From positions 1 through 56,759 of the forward strand of contig JAFWFU010000028.1 of assembly GCA_017515425.1 (NCBI GenBank): a DNA stretch of 56,759 nt, read 5' to 3'. Under the pieces are notes generated by a model that saw only the letters and a program-made list of their open reading frames with translations, was not told the DNA's origin and did not search any database. This stretch comes from Mogibacterium sp. GTDB lineage: Bacteria > Bacillota > Clostridia > Peptostreptococcales > Anaerovoracaceae. A program made the translations under genes and the position numbers. Of the stretch, positions 51,153 to 56,759 are shown piece after piece (within the stretch, counting starts at the first letter, position 1; each line of letters starts with the position of its first letter).

Positions 51153-52220
51153 TTATTCGTAGGTCTCGTATTCCCCTGTCCTGACTGCCCTAAGAGCCCC
51201 CTCTGCCAAAGCCCTCATCTCTTCCTCTCCCGGCAGCCTCATAATAGGCGCTATCTTGCTGACATACGAGCTAATCTCTTCGCAGAATTTCTCAGAATAA
51301 GCCATGCCGCCCGTATATACGATAGCGTCCACATCAAATCTCAGCACAGCCGCCATCTGACCGACATCTTTAGCAAGCTGATAGGCAATCGCCTTGAAAG
51401 CCCCCATCATCTTCTCATCACCTGCGAATGCAGCATTTTCCACATCTCTGAAATCCTTCGTTCCCGTATATGAGAAAATACCCGCTTCCTGTCCGATTAT
51501 CCTCTTCGCCTCAGCCTTCGTCATTCCGTCACTAAAGCATAGATTCACAAGGGCGTTCGCGGGGAGCGTTCCCGCTCTGTCCATACCCATTGCGCCCTCG
51601 TCCTTTACATTGTTGACATCTACGACTCTGCCCTTCTTATGAGCCGCAACGGAAACTCCGCCGCCGAGATGACAGACAATGAGGTTCAGCTCCTCATAGG
51701 CTTTGCCGAGCTGCTCTGCCGCCTTCCTCGCAACCGACTTATGATTTAACGCATGGAAAAACGACTGTCTCTCGAAGCCGGGGAGATTAAGCCCCGAATA
51801 TCTGGCAAGAGGCTCAAATTCGTCCACGCATACGGGGTCTACAAAGAACGCCGGAATGCCCACGCTGTCTCCGAGCTCCTTGGCTATATAGGCTCCCAGA
51901 TTTGCCGCGTGCTCGCCATAGGGTGGGTTTTCAATATCTCTGATAACCGCGTCGTTTACCTTATATGTACCCGAGGGAATATGCCTGAACAGCCCGCCGC
52001 GACCACATATCGCGTCGAAGTCGTCAAGCTTGAAGCCCTGCTCATCTATAGTTTCCAGTATCGCCGCCTTGCGGAAATCCGCCTGCGCCACCACATTCGG
52101 ATATTTGGCGATTTCACCCGCCTCATGGTCTATGCCAGCGCGCATAACCTCATTTTCATCTTCGAAAACGCATACCTTTGTGGATGTTGCTCCCGGATTG
52201 ATTATAAGAATTCTCATCAT
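51153..52220 (-). CDS. buk: Butyrate kinase
   Basis: 355 residues of the acetate/butyrate kinase family (ASKHA fold). INPGATSTKV is the N-terminal ATP site; AICGRGGLFRHIPSGTY, CHLGGGVSVAAHKKGR and VYTGGMAYSEKF are the further family motifs. It interconverts butyryl phosphate and butyrate with ATP. The SD GAGAGGAGAG precedes the ATG pair. Phosphotransbutyrylase (Ptb) is not adjacent. Confidence 0.95.
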   Translation of the reverse strand: MMRILIINPGATSTKVCVFEDENEVMRAGIDHEAGEIAKYPNVVAQADFRKAAILETIDEQGFKLDDFDAICGRGGLFRHIPSGTYKVNDAVIRDIENPPYGEHAANLGAYIAKELGDSVGIPAFFVDPVCVDEFEPLARYSGLNLPGFERQSFFHALNHKSVARKAAEQLGKAYEELNLIVCHLGGGVSVAAHKKGRVVDVNNVKDEGAMGMDRAGTLPANALVNLCFSDGMTKAEAKRIIGQEAGIFSYTGTKDFRDVENAAFAGDEKMMGAFKAIAYQLAKDVGQMAAVLRFDVDAIVYTGGMAYSEKFCEEISSYVSKIAPIMRLPGEEEMRALAEGALRAVRTGEYETYE

Positions 52221-52344
52221 AGCTCTCCTCTCATGCCTTGGACAGCGCCCTTATCTGCTGAGGATATTCTACCATGCAGCCCATGCCCTGCGGCTATGAA
52301 TTAAGTTGCTCGAACCAGCATATTTTTTCATCATTATGCGCTGA

Positions 52345-54231
52345 CTACGCCTTATTTCTATTGTTGTACTTTCTGCGCTCAATCTCGGTCAGGAGCTTCT
52401 TTCTGAGCCTAATGTCGTCAGGCGTAACCTCTACGAGCTCGTCATCATCAATAAATTCCAGCGCTTCCTCGAGCGTGAAGCTCCTAGGCGGCGTGAGCTT
52501 AATCGTATCGTCCGAGCCCGCCGCTCTCATATTTGTCGCCTTCTTCGCCCTGCATGGATTGACGACCATATCCTCCGAGCGCGAATTCATACCCACTATC
52601 TGTCCCTCATAGACATGATCCTGAGGTGAAACGAACATCTGCACCCTCTCCTGAATGGTAAAGATCGCGTATGCAGTGCAGCTTCCGGATTCTTGGGCGA
52701 CGGCAACTCCGTTTATGCGGCTCGGAATATCCCCCTTCCACGGCTCAAAGCCCGCGAAGCGCCTCACCATAGTGCCCTCTCCGTGGGTATCGTTTATAAA
52801 TTCCGTCCTATAGCCCATAAGCCCCCTCGTGGGCGCAGTATATACTATGCGCGAATAGCCGTTTCCTTCGCTCATCATCTCGCTCATCATGCCCTTCCTG
52901 ATGTTCAGCTTGGAAATGACGGGCCCCGTGTATTCGTCGGGAACGCTTATGACGACCTCCTCCACCGGCTCGAGTCTCTCACCGTTTGCGCCGCGCTTGA
53001 TGACGACCTCCGGCTTAGACACCGCCAGCTCATAGCCTTCGCGACGCATATTTTCTATTAAAATCGAAAGATGAAGCTCTCCCCTTCCCGATACCTTGAA
53101 TGAATCGGTTGAATCCGTTTCTTCCACCAAAAGCCCGACATTAACCTCGAGCTCCCTGTTAAGTCTATCGCGGATATGCCTCGACGTGACATATTTTCCG
53201 GATTTGCCCGCCTCGGGAGAGGAATTTACCATGAAGTTCATGGAAAGAGTTGGCTCTTCAATGCTTATCTCGCCGAGCGACTCCGGGTGCTCCGTATCGC
53301 AGATAGTCTCCCCTATCGAGATGTCCGAAATGCCGGAAATCACGGCAATATCGCCGCTTGCCGCCTCGGGCACAGCCACTCGCGACAGCCCTTTATATAC
53401 AAATACCTGGTTGATCTTATCCTTGCTGACAGAGCCGTCCTCTTTTGTGACGGCGACCTGCTGCGCCTCTTTTATGCGCCCTCTGGTGATTCTCCCAATG
53501 CCGAGCCGCCCGATATAGTCATCATAGGCGAGAGTCGAGACCTGCATTTGAAGAGGCTCATCATCAAAATTCGGGTAAGGCTCGCAATGATTCACAATGC
53601 ATTCCAAAAGAGGCTCTATATTAAGCCCGCCATAGCCCTTTGGCGATTTTTTTAGCTTTTGCTCGCCTTCTCCTATGCTGATATTCTCCACGTCCGAGGG
53701 CTCGTTTACGGCAATCCCCTGTCTCGCAATTCCGTAAAGAATCGGGAAATCGAGCTGTTCGTCGTTCGCCTCAAGATCCATGAAGAGCTCATATACCTCG
53801 TCGACGACTTCCTCTATTCTCGCGTCCTTCTTATCTATCTTATTGATGAAGAGAATGGGATTGATTCCCTGCGCCAAGGATTTGCTGAGCACAAATCTCG
53901 TCTGAGGCATGGGGCCTTCGCTCGAGTCCACGAGCAAGATAACCGTGTCCACGGTCTTCATTATGCGCTCCACCTCAGAGCTGAAATCCGCATGTCCCGG
54001 CGTGTCTACTATATTTATCTTGTAGTCCTTATACATTATCGAGCAGTTCTTAGAATAGATAGTGATTCCGCGCTCCCTTTCGATTGCGTCCGAGTCCATA
54101 ACGCAGTCCACCACCTGCTCATTATCCCTAAAGACCTGCGACTGTGCCAGCAGAGCGTCCACCAGCGTGGATTTTCCCGCGTCTACATGTGCTATAACCG
54201 CTATATTTATAATCTTCTGTTTGTCTGCCAT
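52345..54231 (-). CDS. typA: Translational GTPase TypA/BipA
   Basis: 628 residues. G1 is AHVDAGKSTLVDALL, G3 DTPGHADF, G4 NKIDK; the EF-G-like domains II, III and V and the TypA-specific C-terminus (CRAKKATNMRAAGSDDTIKL) follow. It aids 50S assembly at low temperature and stress translation. The SD is weak. It lies downstream of the DUF2207 gene. Confidence 0.97.
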   Translation of the reverse strand: MADKQKIINIAVIAHVDAGKSTLVDALLAQSQVFRDNEQVVDCVMDSDAIERERGITIYSKNCSIMYKDYKINIVDTPGHADFSSEVERIMKTVDTVILLVDSSEGPMPQTRFVLSKSLAQGINPILFINKIDKKDARIEEVVDEVYELFMDLEANDEQLDFPILYGIARQGIAVNEPSDVENISIGEGEQKLKKSPKGYGGLNIEPLLECIVNHCEPYPNFDDEPLQMQVSTLAYDDYIGRLGIGRITRGRIKEAQQVAVTKEDGSVSKDKINQVFVYKGLSRVAVPEAASGDIAVISGISDISIGETICDTEHPESLGEISIEEPTLSMNFMVNSSPEAGKSGKYVTSRHIRDRLNRELEVNVGLLVEETDSTDSFKVSGRGELHLSILIENMRREGYELAVSKPEVVIKRGANGERLEPVEEVVISVPDEYTGPVISKLNIRKGMMSEMMSEGNGYSRIVYTAPTRGLMGYRTEFINDTHGEGTMVRRFAGFEPWKGDIPSRINGVAVAQESGSCTAYAIFTIQERVQMFVSPQDHVYEGQIVGMNSRSEDMVVNPCRAKKATNMRAAGSDDTIKLTPPRSFTLEEALEFIDDDELVEVTPDDIRLRKKLLTEIERRKYNNRNKA

Positions 54232-54334
54232 TCTATATCTATATACCCTTTTCTATATTTTTTCTGCTTTATGTTTATCTGCTATCTTATTTGTCATTTT
54301 TTATTTCTGCCATAGTCGGCTTATCTGCCCTAAG

Positions 54335-56278
54335 CTATCTCCTTCGCCTGCGTCTCATCAAATCCGCAAATGCCGTTTCGATAGTCCTGATAAATGTCTT
54401 TATATCCTTCGCATAGTCGACCGTCGTCATTCCTTCTCTGATATTCGAGAAGGCATGTCCTTCAATATCATCGGAATACCAATCAGGCTCGTCTACATTG
54501 AGCCTCAGGAACGAAATAGCCCATGATTCCTCCGCCCCGAAAACGAGCGCATATTGGAGCATATCGTAATAATAATTGCTGTCCGCGATATAGTTCTCCA
54601 AAAGCTCCTTTGGCGTCGGGTGATAGATGAAATTCCTCAGTGCTCGAATTTTCGTTACCAGCTCGGCATTGTCCTTTCCTCTCGCACGCATGACGGCTAT
54701 GAAGAAAACGCAAAGCGCCGCACTGACGGTAAGAATCGCAGCTGTCGCAATGCTCCCCGTGCGCTTAAACACGGAAGAGGCAGTGTAGGCGATTGCACCT
54801 ATGAGCAATATACCCGCCACAATCTCCTTAATGCGATTGTCGTCGTCAGTATTCGATTCCCTCATATCAAGCGATTTGCATAGAAGATATGCTGCCACAG
54901 CCACTATGACCGCCAAAATCAGGCTTTCCGCGTATTTAATCGCAATATACTCATAGCTGTATGTAAGGGCGTTAGAAACCCCAATAGCGACCGCCAGAAG
55001 GGCAATGCTTATATATCTGAACACCTTTGAAAGAGGCGTAAATGCGGAGCTTTCCGCCGTGGCATAGCCCGCAGCTATATCATCTTTTATCGCGCCGCGA
55101 ACCCGCATGAGTCTCTCGCCGAGATCTTCCATCTCGATTGCCCTGTCCCTGTAAATATCCTCGAATAGAATGCTGTAGGCGTTTCGGTACAGCCTCTCCT
55201 CGTCCACGGGCTCGTCCAGCCTGTATATCCTGTATCGCTTCGGCTCATACTCGCTTATCCTGAGATAGCCCTTTTGAGCGAAGTAAATCAGAATCATAAT
55301 GGTATCTCTTATGCCGACCTTGCTGTTGAAAATATAGCCGATTTCCGGCAGCACAATGCCCTTTAGAGGCTTGGTCTCCGCAGATTTTTCCACCTTGGGG
55401 TCTTTTCCCCCTGTAAGCCAGAGAAGCGCAAGTATGAGGAGGACAGCCCCTATAACAGCGAGTATGGCGTTAAGCGCCCATCTGCCGCTCAGCGCCCCCG
55501 ACCAATAGCCGTCAGGAAGCTCTGCTTTTAAGGTAATACCGTAGTTCTCGGGAATCTTCTCTCCCTGCACTCTGATTCTCTTGGTGCTCCCAGCAGCCTC
55601 GAAGTTCACTCTATTGTTTATGTCCTGGACGCCGAACTGCCCCGCATAGCATTGAATATCGTCCCAGGGGAAGTCATCAGGAAAGCTGATATTTATATCC
55701 ACCTTTCCAATCGGCTGTTTCCACTCAGGCGGAAGCGCCGTGAAATAGAACATATCGTTCCTGGCGTCATTCTCCTCGAACTCGCGGAGCTTGTATTTGA
55801 TAGCATAGGTCTGCCTGCCCTCGCCTAGTCTGTCCGGATCTGCAATCGCAACGGTATTGGCACTCGACTCGGTATTCAGATTATACGCGGCGCCCTCCAC
55901 CTCGACATCAACAATGCGGAAATTGCCGCTCGGAAGCGAAAACTTAATGCTCTGGAGCTGCTGCGGTATGTCTACGGAAACTTCCAATACGACCTCATAT
56001 GAATGGTTCTTGTCGACCTTGGCCTCCAGCTTATAATCCGTCACCTCAAAAGCGCCGCCCTGTACGGCAGCCGCGTTCTCGGTATTGCTGTCCGTCGCCA
56101 AGCCCTCTTCGGCAGTCTTGCCGCTCTCGGCGTCCACCGAGGGACTGATGTTGAAGCCTATTATCAGGCTCACGAAGGCTACAATTATGACAAATGCTGC
56201 GAATGCTATAAATCTGTTTGCCGCCTTGGTTGCTGCCTTATTCTCTGTTTTAGCTGTAGTTTTGTCTTTTTTCTTCAT
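54335..56278 (-). CDS. DUF2207 membrane protein
   Basis: 647 residues. An N-terminal signal-like helix (~24-47), a large extracytoplasmic beta-rich domain (FEVTDYKLEAKVDKNHSYEV ... IRVQGEKIPENYGITLKAEL, ~75-265), then a membrane helix (ALNAILAVIGAVLLILALLWL), a cytoplasmic part, and two to four further helices (~420-540) with a C-terminal cytoplasmic tail ending in RRRRRR. This is the DUF2207 layout. Function is unknown, probably in the envelope. The SD is weak. Reading right to left, it precedes typA. Confidence 0.88.
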   Translation of the reverse strand: MKKKDKTTAKTENKAATKAANRFIAFAAFVIIVAFVSLIIGFNISPSVDAESGKTAEEGLATDSNTENAAAVQGGAFEVTDYKLEAKVDKNHSYEVVLEVSVDIPQQLQSIKFSLPSGNFRIVDVEVEGAAYNLNTESSANTVAIADPDRLGEGRQTYAIKYKLREFEENDARNDMFYFTALPPEWKQPIGKVDINISFPDDFPWDDIQCYAGQFGVQDINNRVNFEAAGSTKRIRVQGEKIPENYGITLKAELPDGYWSGALSGRWALNAILAVIGAVLLILALLWLTGGKDPKVEKSAETKPLKGIVLPEIGYIFNSKVGIRDTIMILIYFAQKGYLRISEYEPKRYRIYRLDEPVDEERLYRNAYSILFEDIYRDRAIEMEDLGERLMRVRGAIKDDIAAGYATAESSAFTPLSKVFRYISIALLAVAIGVSNALTYSYEYIAIKYAESLILAVIVAVAAYLLCKSLDMRESNTDDDNRIKEIVAGILLIGAIAYTASSVFKRTGSIATAAILTVSAALCVFFIAVMRARGKDNAELVTKIRALRNFIYHPTPKELLENYIADSNYYYDMLQYALVFGAEESWAISFLRLNVDEPDWYSDDIEGHAFSNIREGMTTVDYAKDIKTFIRTIETAFADLMRRRRRR

Positions 56279-56539
56279 ATTTATATATTCTTTATCGGAA
56301 ACTGCGGATTATCTCCCTGTTTTTCCTTATGCATAACCGACACACATTCTAACATCAAAAGCCGCATTCCTTCAAGCTTTGCAGGCAAAAGTCATTCTGA
56401 GCGCCCCTTTTGTCATATGCAAATAGAGGTCTTTCGACCCCTATTTGCGTGTTCAGTTACAGAACGGTTATAACTCAGATTCTTCGTCAGAATCGTTCGT
56501 TAGCTTAAATAATGTAATTTTTGTTCGTTGTCATTCCTT
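56279..56539. other. Intergenic region with hairpins
   Basis: No gene. A strong stem (GCAAATAG/CTATTTGC with GGTC/GACC inside, 56419-56448) and a smaller GATTCT/AGAATC hairpin (about 56479-56495) lie downstream of the minus-strand LRR gene. Neither is followed by a clear T-run. Confidence 0.6.
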
Positions 56540-56759
56540 TTACTTAACTGTTACCTTCTTGCCGGCAATCTTCTTCGTGAAGATCTTCTTATACTTCTTG
56601 ACAAACTTCTGATTTGCCTTCTTTGCACCGACTTTTACCTTGACAGTCGTAACCTTGGAACCCTTGAGCGAGCCCTTTACGCCATTCTTCGTCAGATCCT
56701 TAGTCTTGAGGATAACAGTCTTAACCTTGCTGCCCTTGAATGCCTGTTTGTCGATTGTA
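56540..56759 (-). CDS. C-terminal end of a surface LRR (BspA-like, LRR_5) protein, partial
   Basis: The minus strand is open from the window edge to a TAA at 56542-56540, ~72 residues. The sequence FKGSKVKTVILKTKDLTKNG... and KKIFTKKIAGKKVTVK is the lysine-rich leucine-rich repeat end seen in BspA/LRR_5 surface proteins of oral and gut Clostridia. The N-terminus is outside the window. Confidence 0.7.
   Translation of the reverse strand, partial: TIDKQAFKGSKVKTVILKTKDLTKNGVKGSLKGSKVTTVKVKVGAKKANQKFVKKYKKIFTKKIAGKKVTVK

Overview
The window looks like chromosomal DNA of an anaerobic Clostridia-class Firmicute (Bacillota). The host genes have roughly balanced base composition. Supporting signs are the tig-clpP-clpX-lon-engB cluster, the rplS-rbgA-rnhB cluster, HrcA/CIRCE-controlled heat-shock genes, a Rex regulator, butyrate kinase, a 2[4Fe-4S] ferredoxin, and BspA-like leucine-rich surface proteins. 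A placement near the Eubacteriales Family XIII / Mogibacterium-like anaerobes is only an inference.

Layout. 1-5576: the end of a GH25 lysozyme, then a minus-strand block of an unknown gene, tex, metY and metA (direct sulfhydrylation route to methionine). 6019-12143: a 6.1-kb AT-rich integrative mobilizable element (IME) inserted in the 3' end of tRNA-Val(GAC). It carries an XRE repressor, a secreted fibronectin-type/Cys-rich cargo protein, a HelP/DUF961-like protein, an FtsK-type coupling protein, an oriT-like hairpin, a MobT/Rep-type relaxase and a tyrosine integrase. This is an ICEBs1/Tn916-like processing core with no conjugation pore. 12288-15138: a bifunctional RNase HII-HI fusion, rbgA and rplS with a structured leader. 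15181-15484: a compact type I toxin-antitoxin locus with a 26-residue holin-like toxin. 15570-20929: a BspA-like surface protein, a Xer-like recombinase with altered active-site residues, a Nudix hydrolase, a small RinA/ArpU-like protein and a PHP phosphatase. 20916-27785: hpt, engB, lon, clpX, clpP and tig, a protein-quality-control operon.

27976-32762: a CYTH protein, murI, a beta-CASP metallo-hydrolase, an HrcA-controlled hsp20 and a LUD protein. 33128-37132: divergent argF and argG-argH with paired ARG-box-like operators (arginine synthesis). 37227-40548: ArsC/Spx-like, DUF805, RyR-domain, zinc-ribbon and flotillin genes. 40784-45302: nitroreductase, AEC transporter, ZIP transporter, a GMP synthase lacking its glutaminase domain, and a membrane-anchored GDPD-like protein without its catalytic residues. 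45431-45721: a 123-bp intergenic direct repeat. 45746-49669: groESL with CIRCE, an OGG1-type glycosylase and a P-loop/Asp23-like protein. 49818-52220: ferredoxin, rex, acpP and buk, linking redox sensing with fatty-acid and butyrate metabolism. 52345-56759: typA, a DUF2207 membrane protein and the end of another surface LRR protein.

The most unusual features are the minimal IME with its own oriT and a substitute tRNA terminator, the type I toxin locus whose mRNA can pair end to end, the two-type RNase H fusion, and two apparently degenerate enzymes (Xer-like and GDPD-like). No CRISPR array or complete conjugation system is present.
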